Positions 1 through 6,623 of a DNA stretch of 64,000 nucleotides are shown piece after piece. Where the stretch lies: contig CAWGOE010000001.1 in the NCBI GenBank assembly GCA_963824215.1, positions 930,001-994,000 of the forward strand. The letters are read 5' to 3'. Origin of the DNA: VRUE01 sp963824215 (GTDB lineage Bacteria; Actinomycetota; Thermoleophilia; Solirubrobacterales; 70-9). A program made the translations under genes and the position numbers. Below the pieces are notes generated by a model. The model was given only the letters and a program-made list of their open reading frames with translations. It ran no database searches and was not told the origin of the DNA. Position 1 is the stretch's first letter; each line of letters starts with the position of its first letter.

Positions 1-318
1 GAGAAGGCGCCAACGGTCGATTACAGCGATGCCGAGGGCAACGTCCTTACCCTGCGGCAGTCGCTCAGCGCTGGCACGATCGCAAAGCTCGGCGAGGGCC
101 CGGCGACGGCGGCGACCACCCAGGAGGATGCCTGGCACCGCCGCTCGGAGCTGCTCTTCGAGCGCCTCGCCGTGCGCTGGGAGATCGCTGGCCTGCCGTT
201 GACCGACCAGAAGATGCTGCTCGGGCGCTTGCGCATGGCAGACGCCGAGACCCAGGAATGGGTTCGTCGCACGATCGCCGAGCATCTCGATCGGTTCATC
301 CCGGAGTTGTCAGGGTAG
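1..318 (+). CDS. C-terminal part of a hypothetical protein (5' end outside window)
   Basis: Reading frame 1 is open from the first base to a TAG at 316-318 and gives the last 105 residues of a protein. The visible part begins EKAPTVDYSDAEGNVLTLRQ and continues into a largely helical, charged C-terminus that ends IPELSG. I see no motif that identifies a family. The frame has the GC-rich third positions expected of a real gene here, and it stops 36 bases before the VOC gene on the same strand, so the two may be co-transcribed. Confidence 0.6.
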   Translation, partial: EKAPTVDYSDAEGNVLTLRQSLSAGTIAKLGEGPATAATTQEDAWHRRSELLFERLAVRWEIAGLPLTDQKMLLGRLRMADAETQEWVRRTIAEHLDRFIPELSG

Positions 319-354
319 GGGGCAGTACGACCGATTCCAGAGAAGGAGGAGACG

Positions 355-732
355 ATGCTCGGCAACGCCAAAGCCAACAGCGGCTTCGCGGTCCCCGATA
401 CGGACGAGGCGAAGCGCTTCTACGGCGAGACCCTCGGCGTGGAGACGGAGGTGCTCGACGAGGAGAACGGCATCATGGCCCTGAAACTCGTCGGTGGCGA
501 CGTCTTCCTCTACCGCAAACCGGACTTCGAGCCCGCGACCTACACGATCCTCAACTTCGAGGTCGATGACATCGACGCGGCGGTCGAGGGCCTCACCGCG
601 CGCGGCGTCGAGTTCGAGCGCTACGAGGGCTTCGAGCAGGACGAGAAGGGTGTCGCTCGTGGCCCCGGTCCCCCGATCGCCTGGTTCAAGGACCCCGCCG
701 GCAACATCCTTTCGGTCTTGCAGCAGCCCTGA
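355..732 (+). CDS. VOC (glyoxalase/bleomycin resistance/dioxygenase) family protein
   Basis: A 125-residue single-domain VOC protein with one pair of beta-alpha-beta-beta-beta modules. The N-terminal module holds FAVPDTDEAKRFYGETLGVE, typical of the first VOC helix; the second holds NFEVDDIDAAVEGLTARGVEF followed by AWFKDPAGNILSVLQQ, the classical VOC ending. The DPAGN segment is where a C-terminal metal-ligand Glu usually sits, but here the position is not clearly a ligand, so metal dependence is uncertain. The start is the ATG right after a strong AGAAGGAGGAGA ribosome-binding site. Substrate cannot be deduced. Such proteins commonly act as lyases or as drug- or aldehyde-binding proteins in the cytoplasm. 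Confidence 0.85.
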   Translation: MLGNAKANSGFAVPDTDEAKRFYGETLGVETEVLDEENGIMALKLVGGDVFLYRKPDFEPATYTILNFEVDDIDAAVEGLTARGVEFERYEGFEQDEKGVARGPGPPIAWFKDPAGNILSVLQQP

Positions 733-788
733 ATCTCGGGGCCGCGATGCTCAGGGTTTTGCCGATAGGCTAAGTCTGAGTAATCGCT

Positions 789-1277
789 GTGATGGCTCCT
801 AGACGAAGACAGGTACTCGGTGGTCGGGATGTTTCGGCGGGCTGGATTAAGTCGCTGCATTACCACGGCGATGGCTACACGATTCGCCCAGGCGAGGAAA
901 CCTGGATCCGAGATGTGGGGCGACGGTTGCCCGACGGGACGCGCGTATACCGGAGCGATGGCACGCCTTGGGGAGAGCCGAGCTGGAAACGCGGCGACGA
1001 TATTGGCCTGTACTACAGCGGGACGCTTCGAGTGCCGCTCCTCGTTGAAGTGCTCGGCCCTTCGGAATTCAATCCACGAAAGATGAGGGATAAGCAGCAA
1101 CCCGATGCTGGGGAGCGCTGGCCATGGGTGACGCCCGTTCGCGGTCGTGGCCGCATGGATCTCGCTGACGCCCCCACCCTCGAAACACTGGGGATAGAGC
1201 ACCGACGCATGATGCGGCGGCCGAAGATATTCCTGACGCCAGACGAGCACGATCGCCTACTGTCAGCGTTTGGCTAG
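789..1277 (+). CDS. hypothetical protein, EVE/PUA-like
   Basis: A 162-residue protein starting at GTG 789, with ATG 792 equally possible. The middle reads RKRGDD-like to YYSGTLRVPLLVEVLGPSEF, that is, a lysine/tyrosine-rich strand pattern followed by a valine-rich strand, as in EVE/PUA-like domains that bind modified bases. The C-terminus ends PKIFLTPDEHDRLLSAFG. The family resemblance is weak and I would not assign a function. The opposite strand is also open here for about 200 codons, but the plus-strand frame has the more protein-like composition. It sits between the VOC gene and the tRNA-flanked islet. Confidence 0.55.
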   Translation: MMAPRRRQVLGGRDVSAGWIKSLHYHGDGYTIRPGEETWIRDVGRRLPDGTRVYRSDGTPWGEPSWKRGDDIGLYYSGTLRVPLLVEVLGPSEFNPRKMRDKQQPDAGERWPWVTPVRGRGRMDLADAPTLETLGIEHRRMMRRPKIFLTPDEHDRLLSAFG

Positions 1278-1361
1278 TTACCGCCAGCCCCCTTTGCCAC
1301 TGTGACGGTTCTTGGAGCTGGAGCAGTACACCGGCGTCGACTGAGCCTGTGGCATAAGCGC

Positions 1362-1394
1362 TTCTATGGGCGCGGCTGGGTTCGAACCAGCGAC
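1362..1394 (-). repeat. 33-bp direct repeat, copy of tRNA-Val 3' end (att-like)
   Basis: These 33 bases are identical to 2707-2739, which contains the T arm and 3' acceptor strand of tRNA-Val(CAC). Only the 3' part of the tRNA is present; the D arm and anticodon arm are missing, so this is not a working tRNA. A tRNA 3'-end duplication 1.3 kb downstream of an intact tRNA is the classical scar of site-specific integration. Confidence 0.9.
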
Positions 1395-1404
1395 ACAGCG
1401 TCAG

Positions 1405-1773
1405 CTAGTCGCGTCCAAGCAGACGGTCGAGCGCTCTCCCGACTTGTCTATAGATCTGTTCTTCGTCTCCGTAGGGCACCTTGAGCCCAATGCGAATGAC
1501 CTCTGCTCTGGACGGCCCATCCTCGTCGGGGAGCAACCGATAGATGATTCGGTAGCGAGGGTCCACGTCCCGCTCCTCGTCGAAGTAGAGCTTGCGGCAG
1601 TCGGAGAGATTGCCGGTGCTGAACGCGAAGCCACATGGCTTTCCCAGCTTTGGGTTCTCCATGGAGACCTGGGCGAGCAGTTCTAGAGCCCGGCGCTTCA
1701 GCCCCTTGGAAGGAAGGTCGAGAAGCTGCTGTTTGGCGGTGGGGTCGAAGAACTCGACCGGGAGCCGCGCCAC
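1405..1773 (-). CDS. RelE/ParE-superfamily toxin
   Basis: A 122-residue basic protein, GTG start at 1773 directly abutting the TAG of the antitoxin (TAGGTG), so the two are translationally coupled. The sequence FSTGNLSDCRKLYFDEE followed by YRIIYRLLPDED and AEVIRIG matches the core beta sheet of RelE/ParE/HigB-type toxins, in which an R-I-I-Y-R strand carries catalytic or mRNA-contacting arginines. RelE relatives cleave mRNA on the ribosome and ParE relatives poison gyrase; which one applies is not decidable here. At 122 residues it is somewhat longer than the usual 85-100 because of an extended C-terminus (EEQIYRQVGRALDRLLGRD). It lies inside the tRNA-flanked islet. Confidence 0.8.
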   Translation of the reverse strand: MARLPVEFFDPTAKQQLLDLPSKGLKRRALELLAQVSMENPKLGKPCGFAFSTGNLSDCRKLYFDEERDVDPRYRIIYRLLPDEDGPSRAEVIRIGLKVPYGDEEQIYRQVGRALDRLLGRD

Positions 1774-2070
1774 CTACAGGCCGAGCTCCGCCGGGTCGAA
1801 GCCCGCCTCGCGGGAGACATCGGCCAGCTCGACCCGTTTGCCGGTGTCCTGGGCAAGGGCCTCGCGAACCTCCTCCGACGCCACCAGCTCGTCCAGAATT
1901 TCCGTCTGCCACTCGTACCGCTCGTAGGAGAGAATCACGCCCTCGGGCTTGCGATGAGAGCCGAAGACGACCGGATCAGCCTGTCCGCCTCTCTCGCGAA
2001 AGAGCTTCAGATAACTGGAGAGACGATCTCTAGCCTCGGCACTTGGGATGACAGTCTGGGGTGAAGCCAC
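1774..2070 (-). CDS. Phd/YefM-type antitoxin
   Basis: An antitoxin of about 98 residues. The region IPSAEARDRLSSYLKLFRER and then PVVFGSHRKPEGVILSYERY match the Phd/YefM fold: a helix pair, then a strand pair ending in the conserved V-I-L-S-x-E-x-Y. The C-terminus (LAQDTGKRVELADVSREAG) would be the flexible toxin-binding tail. The frame is open back to a TTG at 2088, but the GTG at 2070 is preferred because a TTGTAC/TGCTAG promoter-like pair (2110-2105, 2087-2082) would start transcription near it. It lies upstream of the toxin, with the stop codon touching the toxin start. Antitoxins of this family repress their own operon; the twin palindromes at 2090-2111 are likely its operator. Confidence 0.75.
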   Translation of the reverse strand: MASPQTVIPSAEARDRLSSYLKLFRERGGQADPVVFGSHRKPEGVILSYERYEWQTEILDELVASEEVREALAQDTGKRVELADVSREAGFDPAELGL

Positions 2071-2089
2071 CAAGCTGTAGCCTAGCAAG

Positions 2090-2111
2090 TCTGTACAGAT
2101 TTTTGTACAAA
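2090..2111. promoter_or_regulatory. twin palindromic operator of the antitoxin/toxin pair
   Basis: Two perfect 10-bp palindromes lie 12 bases apart, TCTGTACAGA at 2090-2099 and TTTGTACAAA at 2102-2111, sharing the core TGTACA. They sit just upstream of the antitoxin start and overlap the only promoter-like hexamers there. Phd/YefM antitoxins bind repeated short palindromes cooperatively with their toxin, so this is the expected autoregulatory site. Its function is inferred. Confidence 0.6.
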
Positions 2112-2169
2112 TTCCCCTTTTTTCTCCCAGCTTTCCGCCCTAGGTGACGATCCCCGCTGGCGCCTCCGC

Positions 2170-2334
2170 ATGGCTGGCTTTGAGCCCGGAGACACTCTGA
2201 AGGTAGAGGCCGAGGGAGCCGGTCGCGTGGTTCTGACGCGAGTCGACGAGCTGATCGATCGCTACTCCGGATGCCTGGACACTGGCGGCGATCTGCGCGA
2301 GCGCGTGGAAGGGCTGCGCGAGGAGTGGCGGTAG
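2170..2334 (+). CDS. AbrB/MazE-type antitoxin (VapB-like), N-terminally short
   Basis: A 54-residue frame, ATG 2170 to TAG 2332-2334. The sequence FEPGDTLKVEAEGAGRVVLT is the second half of the AbrB swapped-hairpin domain (usual pattern G-x-x-P-G-D-x-h-x-h), followed by the helical tail RVDELIDRYSG that binds VapC. The first half of the DNA-binding domain is missing or degenerate: upstream codons are open for a short way but do not form the usual strand. Normal members have 75-85 residues. It overlaps the start of the vapC remnant by 10 bases, the usual vapBC arrangement. Probably decaying. Confidence 0.6.
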   Translation: MAGFEPGDTLKVEAEGAGRVVLTRVDELIDRYSGCLDTGGDLRERVEGLREEWR

Positions 2335-2607
2335 TCCTCGACTCCGACGCCGTCATTGGCTTTCTCGATAGGAAAGACGCCCTCCACGATGCAGCCGACG
2401 CGGCGATCCGCGACCTCGTTCACGAGCAGCGGCTGTTGGCATCCGTAGCGTTTTGAGGCGCGAGCGAAGCTCAGCGGCCTCGTCTGCCAGGACGCCTTGA
2501 TTCTCGCCGCGGCCGAGACCAGCCAAGAGGTGGACCTGATTGTGACCGGTGATGCGAAAGCGCCCAAAGTCCCGGGGCTGGATTGCGCGGTCCGTCTGCT
2601 GCGCTAA
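2325..2607 (+). pseudogene. vapC remnant (PIN-domain ribonuclease, deleted and frameshifted)
   Basis: Starting at GTG 2325 the frame gives VAVVLDSDAVIGFLDRKDAL, a typical PIN domain N-terminus with the first catalytic Asp, and stops at TGA 2454-2456 after 43 codons. A second frame starting at about 2455 gives CQDALILAAAETSQEVDLIV and then TGDAKAPKVPGLDCAVRLLR to TAA 2605-2607, the PIN C-terminus with its acidic residues. Together they make about 93 residues against the usual 130-140, so the middle (with the second catalytic Glu) was lost by a deletion that also shifted the frame. It cannot encode a working toxin. Confidence 0.75.
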
Positions 2608-2706
2608 TTGCGGCGGATGCACGACTTCTAGTCGGCAGCGTGCCCGACTACCCCGACTTCGGCGGCTCTTAAGGCGCCAGCTTCGGCTCGGAGTAGACCG
2701 GGGAAG

Positions 2707-2739
2707 TTCTATGGGCGCGGCTGGGTTCGAACCAGCGAC
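2707..2739 (-). repeat. 33-bp direct repeat overlapping the tRNA-Val 3' end (att-like)
   Basis: Identical over 33 bases to 1362-1394. It covers the 3' acceptor strand, T stem-loop and five bases of downstream flank of the intact tRNA-Val. The identity extends beyond the tRNA into the flank, which argues for recombination rather than for simple tRNA conservation. Confidence 0.9.
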
Positions 2740-2783
2740 CTCTCGCGTGTGAGGCGAGCGCTCTCCCACTGAGCTACGCGCCC
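2712..2783 (-). tRNA. tRNA-Val (anticodon CAC)
   Basis: Read on the minus strand, this gives a complete cloverleaf: acceptor GGGCGCG/CGCGCCC, D stem GCTC/GAGC, anticodon stem CTCGC/GCGAG around loop CTCACAC (anticodon CAC, for GUG codons), and T arm GCTGG-TTCGAAC-CCAGC. The discriminator base is A. CCA is not encoded; the bases after the discriminator are TAGAAC. Length is 72 bases. It is the integration target of the islet immediately downstream. Confidence 0.95.
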
Positions 2784-2998
2784 GGGAGGGGTCGGATATT
2801 ACGGGGCGCTTGCGGGGTGGTGGGTGCGTGCGTGGCTTGGACCGCTGATCGACGCTGACGCAGGTACATACGTCCAAAAGTATGGAGGTGATGTGCCTAA
2901 TTTTAGGTATCCGGGCAAGGATGCCTGACCGAGCGGTCCTTGCCCTCGTTACCTGGCGAGCCGGCCGCACACAGCCAAGTCAGCGAAAGGAAGACTCG

Positions 2999-4042
2999 AT
3001 GCGTTCGACGAGAACTCAACTTCATCTCACGGTGTTGCTTGGGGCCCTGTGTGCTGTCCTGCTCGCGGCCACTGGCTCGGCGCTTGCCGCGACGGCCACC
3101 TATCCCGGGGGCGGTAGCGGGTTTGACGAAGGCTCAGAAGGCTGGAGCGCGGGTGGGGCCTCGTGTACGCCAGCCGAGCTGCTCTGCTCATCGGAGGCTG
3201 CGTACGACGCTTCCACTGGCAACCCACCGGGCTCGATTACGGCGCGAACCACGGTGACGCTCAACCTGATCTCGCTCTTCAAAGGCACCGCGACCTGGAA
3301 CTCGCCCGCCTTCACCATTCCGGTGGCCCCGATTACCGATGCCGAGATGCACTTGGAAAGCGCCTTTGACCCCGGCGGCCTGATCGACGTCGAACCAGAA
3401 GGCACTTACACGGTCACCCTCTCTGACCTAACCACCGGCAAAGTGACCGAGGCGCTGAGTGGAGAACTCGAAGGCGCGACTCCGTTCAGCGCGGAATCGG
3501 CTCCGGTTGCGGTGGTCGGCGGGCACAAATACCGACTCTCTATCGAGGCGATCACTGCGCAGAGCACGCTGGCGCTTTCGCTGCTCAGTGGCACGTCGAA
3601 CCTCCGTTTCGACAACGTCGGGCTCAGCGTTCGCTCCTCGTCCTCCGGCGGTGACGGCAAAGGTGACGGGGACGGTAAAAAAGGCTCGGACTCGAGTTCG
3701 CTCTCCGACAGGCGCCTCTTCTCCCTCCTCAGTGACGGCGGGACTTCCGTGCCCGCCGTCCTCAAAGGCAACCGACTCTTCGTCAAGATTGGTTGCCCGC
3801 GCAAAGTCGGCCACGCCTGCCGGATCGCCGCGCAGGGCTTCCTGCGAAGGGGCAAGCCCGCCACTGCGAAGCGCATGGTGAAGGTCCCCAAGGGCAAGAG
3901 CAAGCGCATCGCCCTCAGGGTCAAGCCAAAAGTCCGCGGGAAAGTCGCCAAGCGCAAGCGCCTGCTCATCCGCGAGAAGGTTCGCGCGGGGGGTGCCAAG
4001 GCGACCGTCTACAAGACCCGCAAGCTGATCCGCAGGCCCTGA
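2999..4042 (+). CDS. secreted beta-rich protein with basic C-terminal domain
   Basis: A 347-residue exported protein. The start is ATG 2999 after GGAAGACTCG; the frame is open further upstream, but only this start begins directly with a signal peptide (MRSTRTQLHLTVLLGALCAV, then LLAATGSALA, cleaved before ATATY). The mature N-terminal half is a beta-rich domain with one cysteine pair (ASCTPAELLC). A Gly/Asp/Lys/Ser linker (about residues 215-235) leads to a C-terminal domain rich in Lys and Arg, with cysteines at IGCPRKVGHAC. The tail ends TRKLIRRP. Basic C-terminal modules like this recur in other exported proteins of the window. Function unknown; extracellular or cell-surface location is likely. 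AAA and GAA codons are more frequent than in housekeeping neighbours. Confidence 0.75.
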   Translation: MRSTRTQLHLTVLLGALCAVLLAATGSALAATATYPGGGSGFDEGSEGWSAGGASCTPAELLCSSEAAYDASTGNPPGSITARTTVTLNLISLFKGTATWNSPAFTIPVAPITDAEMHLESAFDPGGLIDVEPEGTYTVTLSDLTTGKVTEALSGELEGATPFSAESAPVAVVGGHKYRLSIEAITAQSTLALSLLSGTSNLRFDNVGLSVRSSSSGGDGKGDGDGKKGSDSSSLSDRRLFSLLSDGGTSVPAVLKGNRLFVKIGCPRKVGHACRIAAQGFLRRGKPATAKRMVKVPKGKSKRIALRVKPKVRGKVAKRKRLLIREKVRAGGAKATVYKTRKLIRRP

Positions 4043-4056
4043 TCTGCCGGCTTCGC

Positions 4057-5283
4057 CTAGGTGGCGGCCTGCTCTCCCGACAGGAGCATGCCGTCCCCGG
4101 GCGGGCCGGTTTCCCCTTCGGCGATGGCCTTCTTTTGCAGCGCCTGAGCAACGAATGGAAAGATCAGCGTCGAGAGCATCGCCGCGCCGACCAGGCCCGC
4201 CGCGGTCGAGGATTTCATGTGGCCGGCTTCGATCGCGATCGTCGTGATCGCGACGACGAGCGGCAGCTCAGTCGCCGAGTAGAAAGCAAGCGCCGCGCGC
4301 TGGCGCGCTTTCAGCACGTTGCGGTAGAGGACCATCGCTGGCAGACCGCGGACGACGAGGAAGAGGCAGAAGAAAAGCAGCAGCTTGAGTAGCGCGGTGG
4401 GGGAGCCGAGCGCGGCGAGGTCGAACTCGATGCCGCTGGTGACGAAAAAGAAGGGGATGAAGAAGCCGAAGCCGACCGCGGTCAGCTTCGACTCGAAGAC
4501 CTGCAGCTCGTGTCCCTTCAGCGCCAGCCGCACGATCATCCCGGCGACGAAGCCGCCGAGCAGGACGTCGAGGCCAAGCTCGCCGGCGAGCAACACGAGG
4601 CCGAAGACGAGCACCACGGTGATCCGCACCGCCAGCTGGCTGCTCGCCTCGAAGGTGCGCTCGAGCGCCGGCCAGCCGCGCCAGGCGAGGCGCACGGAGA
4701 TCAGCGCAATCGCGAGCGCGAGGGCGACGAAGGCGACCAGGATCGCCGCCTCGTGCAGCGGGTTGGTGGTCGAGAGGACCAGGGTCACGAGCAGGATCGG
4801 GCCGAACTCGCCGATGCCCCCGGCCGCCAGCAGGTAGGTGCCGAAGCGGGTCTTCAGTTCGCCGTTGTCGCGCAGGATCGGGATCAGGGTGCCGATCGCC
4901 GTCGTCGCCATCGCCGAGCCCGTGTAGAGGAAAGAGACGACGATCCCGGCAGCGGCGAGGGCGCCGCCGATCCCGTAAGCGAGGGCGATCGAGAGCAGCC
5001 AGCCGATCGCACCGAGCTTCAGCGGCTTGCCGCGGATGCGCTCGAAGTCAATCTCGTAGCCGGCGAAGAAGAAGAGCATGCCGAGGCCGAGGTTGGAGAA
5101 GAAGTCGATGAAGTCGCTGGTCTGCGCCAGGCCGAGGACTTCAGGCCCGACGAGGATCCCAAGCATCAGCTCGACCACGACCACCGGCGGGGCGAATTTG
5201 CGTGGCACAACGGCGACCGTGATCGCCGCCATAGCGGCAATCAGGACGATGACGAAAAAGGAGTCGGTATCGACGTTGATCAA
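4057..5283 (-). CDS. CPA2-family cation:proton antiporter
   Basis: A 408-residue integral membrane protein with about 12 hydrophobic segments. The N-terminal part has the Na+/H+ exchanger signature: PVVVVELMLGILVGPEVLG (helix 2), GLGMLFFFAGYEIDFERI (helix 3, where the acidic residue faces the ion path) and the GIGGAL-TGSAMATTAIGTL region. There is no C-terminal RCK/TrkA domain. It should exchange Na+ or K+ for protons across the cytoplasmic membrane. The TTG at 5283 is the only start that keeps the whole first helix; no strong ribosome-binding site is visible. It is divergent from the SRP RNA gene. A second CPA2 protein lies at 54071-55228. Confidence 0.88.
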   Translation of the reverse strand: MINVDTDSFFVIVLIAAMAAITVAVVPRKFAPPVVVVELMLGILVGPEVLGLAQTSDFIDFFSNLGLGMLFFFAGYEIDFERIRGKPLKLGAIGWLLSIALAYGIGGALAAAGIVVSFLYTGSAMATTAIGTLIPILRDNGELKTRFGTYLLAAGGIGEFGPILLVTLVLSTTNPLHEAAILVAFVALALAIALISVRLAWRGWPALERTFEASSQLAVRITVVLVFGLVLLAGELGLDVLLGGFVAGMIVRLALKGHELQVFESKLTAVGFGFFIPFFFVTSGIEFDLAALGSPTALLKLLLFFCLFLVVRGLPAMVLYRNVLKARQRAALAFYSATELPLVVAITTIAIEAGHMKSSTAAGLVGAAMLSTLIFPFVAQALQKKAIAEGETGPPGDGMLLSGEQAAT

Positions 5284-5293
5284 AGGCGGGGGT

Positions 5294-5322
5294 GATCCTA
5301 CGGGCGCGGCCGGGTAGGATCG
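5294..5322. promoter_or_regulatory. inverted repeat and -10 region ahead of SRP RNA
   Basis: GATCCTAC and GTAGGATC form an 8-bp inverted repeat (5294-5301, 5314-5321). The right arm contains TAGGAT at 5315-5320, which sits 8 bases before the predicted SRP RNA 5' end at 5328 and would serve as its -10 element. The same interval is the only upstream space of the antiporter on the other strand, so both promoters may share it. Confidence 0.45.
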
Positions 5323-5327
5323 TTGAC

Positions 5328-5598
5328 GGACCGTGCTAGGCGGGGAATCAGCGGTGCCTTGTAACCCGCAATCCGCTCTAGCGGGGCCGAAAACCGTTCT
5401 GAGGGGCTGGCCTTCGGGGTCGGTCCGCCGGAAGCGGCGTTGACGGTCGGGTCCTGCGCGACGTAGGCACGTGAATCAGGTCAGGTCCGGAAGGAAGCAG
5501 CCTTAAGCGGAAGCCGCGGGTGCCGCAGGTGAGCCCGACTCGAGCCAAACCCGACGGACACGCCTGGGGACCTCGCTTCGAAGGCGGGTGCACGGTCC
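5328..5598 (+). ncRNA. ffs: large signal recognition particle RNA (Alu-domain type, 6S/scRNA-like)
   Basis: The S-domain core GTCAGGTCCGGAAGGAAGCA (5480s-5490s), the binding site of Ffh with its GGAA tetraloop region, is unmistakable. Upstream lies CCGCAATCCGCTCTAGC, the conserved 5' Alu domain segment of the Bacillus subtilis scRNA, preceded by GCGGTGCCTTG. The outer ends GGACCGTGC (5328-5336) and GCACGGTCC (5590-5598) are perfect complements, giving a 271-base RNA, the same size class as the Bacillus one and much longer than the approx. 100-base 4.5S RNA. It targets nascent membrane and secretory proteins to the Sec translocon, consistent with the many exported proteins nearby. End points are set by the terminal helix. 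Confidence 0.92.
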
Positions 5599-5603
5599 AT
5601 TTT

Positions 5604-5633
5604 CAAGTTCTATCCCTGGCGGGATAGGACTTG
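5604..5633. terminator. bidirectional hairpin terminator between SRP RNA and the membrane gene
   Basis: CAAGTTCTATCCC (5604-5616), loop TGGC, then GGGATAGGACTTG (5621-5633): a 13-bp stem with one G-T position. It follows the SRP RNA end by five bases, with ATTTT in between, and overlaps the stop codon of the convergent gene (TAG at 5612-5610), so it can serve both strands. Confidence 0.6.
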
Positions 5634-6596
5634 AGCTTCGGCCAGACGCTCGGCCAGCCAGAGGTCGCAGAGCCAGTCGGCTTGCCCGCCGCCCTTGCGC
5701 GTGACGACGATGCCCTCGGGGCCGCCCTCGACCGTGACTTTCTTCCAGCGGGTCGAATTGGCGGCCTGCTTCAGCGTGGCGACGACGCTGTCCGGCGCGC
5801 CATCGACCGGCCGCACCCTGCCGTCGCGCGATTTCGCCTTGAACTCGGGGGCGGGGGCCGCCACTGTGACCTCGCTGCGGCTCGCCGTCTCGGTGCTGTC
5901 GAGCCGGACCGAGACGCGGTGACCGTTGCGCTGACCCTCGAGGACGAGCGCGCCGCGGATCTTCGGCCCGACGCGACCGGTCACCGCGTCGCGGGTCTCG
6001 ATGTTCACGCTCGGACGCTCGGTCACCTCGAACCCGAGCGGCGCCATCGCCTTGCCGACGTTGGCATAGCCCTGGTCGAGCTCGCCCCCCGGCATCAGCG
6101 CCCGGATGCTCCCCCACAGCGCGGCGATCACGATCAACGGCCCGCCGATCAGCAGGGGCACGAAGCTTTCGAAGAAATAAATCGGCGGCACCGTGAGGAA
6201 GATCAACAACGTCACGACCATTGCCAGGCTCTGGCTGCGGCGGCCTGCCTCCCAGCCGGCGGCGCGCGCCTTGACCGCCTCCGAGTCGATCGGCTCCACG
6301 GCCATCGCAGCCCATAGATCGACATCGCTCATCGTCGTCGGGTTCTCAATCTCGCGCCCGCCTTCGGCGGCTCCGCGCGCCGAGCCCTTCGCGCCCGAGA
6401 CACGGTTGAGATCCGCGCGCTGCAGGGCGAAGAGGACGATCAAGAAGACGGCGAGGATGCCGAAGATCAGCGCGTAGGTCTCTTTCGGGTTGGCATCGGT
6501 GGGGTCCGCGGAGAGGCCGACCAAGACGACGATCGCGGCGACGGCGACGAGGCCGAAGATCGCGAACAGGGCCGAGCGCTTGAAGCCACCGAACAT
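5610..6596 (-). CDS. hypothetical membrane protein with four transmembrane segments
   Basis: A 328-residue protein. Two transmembrane helices lie near residues 8-28 and 42-60 (ALIFGILAVFLIVLFAL), a cytoplasmic linker follows (about 65-120), and two more helices lie near 125-165 (MVVTLLIFLTVPPIYFF, LLIGGPLIVIAALWGSI). The C-terminal 150 residues form a soluble alpha/beta domain with LGFEVTERPSVNIETRD and a charged tail. I do not recognise the family. It ends just short of the SRP RNA on the opposite strand and lies downstream of the ABC exporter genes, with a 27-base gap, so it may belong to that transcript. Confidence 0.75.
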   Translation of the reverse strand: MFGGFKRSALFAIFGLVAVAAIVVLVGLSADPTDANPKETYALIFGILAVFLIVLFALQRADLNRVSGAKGSARGAAEGGREIENPTTMSDVDLWAAMAVEPIDSEAVKARAAGWEAGRRSQSLAMVVTLLIFLTVPPIYFFESFVPLLIGGPLIVIAALWGSIRALMPGGELDQGYANVGKAMAPLGFEVTERPSVNIETRDAVTGRVGPKIRGALVLEGQRNGHRVSVRLDSTETASRSEVTVAAPAPEFKAKSRDGRVRPVDGAPDSVVATLKQAANSTRWKKVTVEGGPEGIVVTRKGGGQADWLCDLWLAERLAEAQVLSRQG

Positions 6597-6623
6597 GCCG
6601 GCGGCAGCCTAACTGGCCGTTCT

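Larger units (their letters stand above)
1362..2739. mobile_element. tRNA-Val-flanked genomic islet carrying toxin-antitoxin genes
   Basis: The segment between the two 33-bp direct repeats contains only toxin-antitoxin genes: an intact antitoxin/RelE-like toxin pair on the minus strand and a decayed VapB/VapC pair on the plus strand. The repeats lie exactly where tyrosine-recombinase elements leave attL/attR at a tRNA 3' end. There is no integrase in the islet, so it would be a deletion remnant or a non-autonomous element. The boundaries are seen; the mobile origin is inferred. Confidence 0.55.

Noticed and set aside
1362..1394. Possible second tRNA-Val gene
   Set aside because: Only the T arm and acceptor 3' strand are present; there is no D or anticodon arm.
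2882..2998. Longer N-terminus for the secreted protein at 2999
   Set aside because: The upstream codons would place about 39 unrelated residues before a perfect signal peptide, and a ribosome-binding site precedes ATG 2999.
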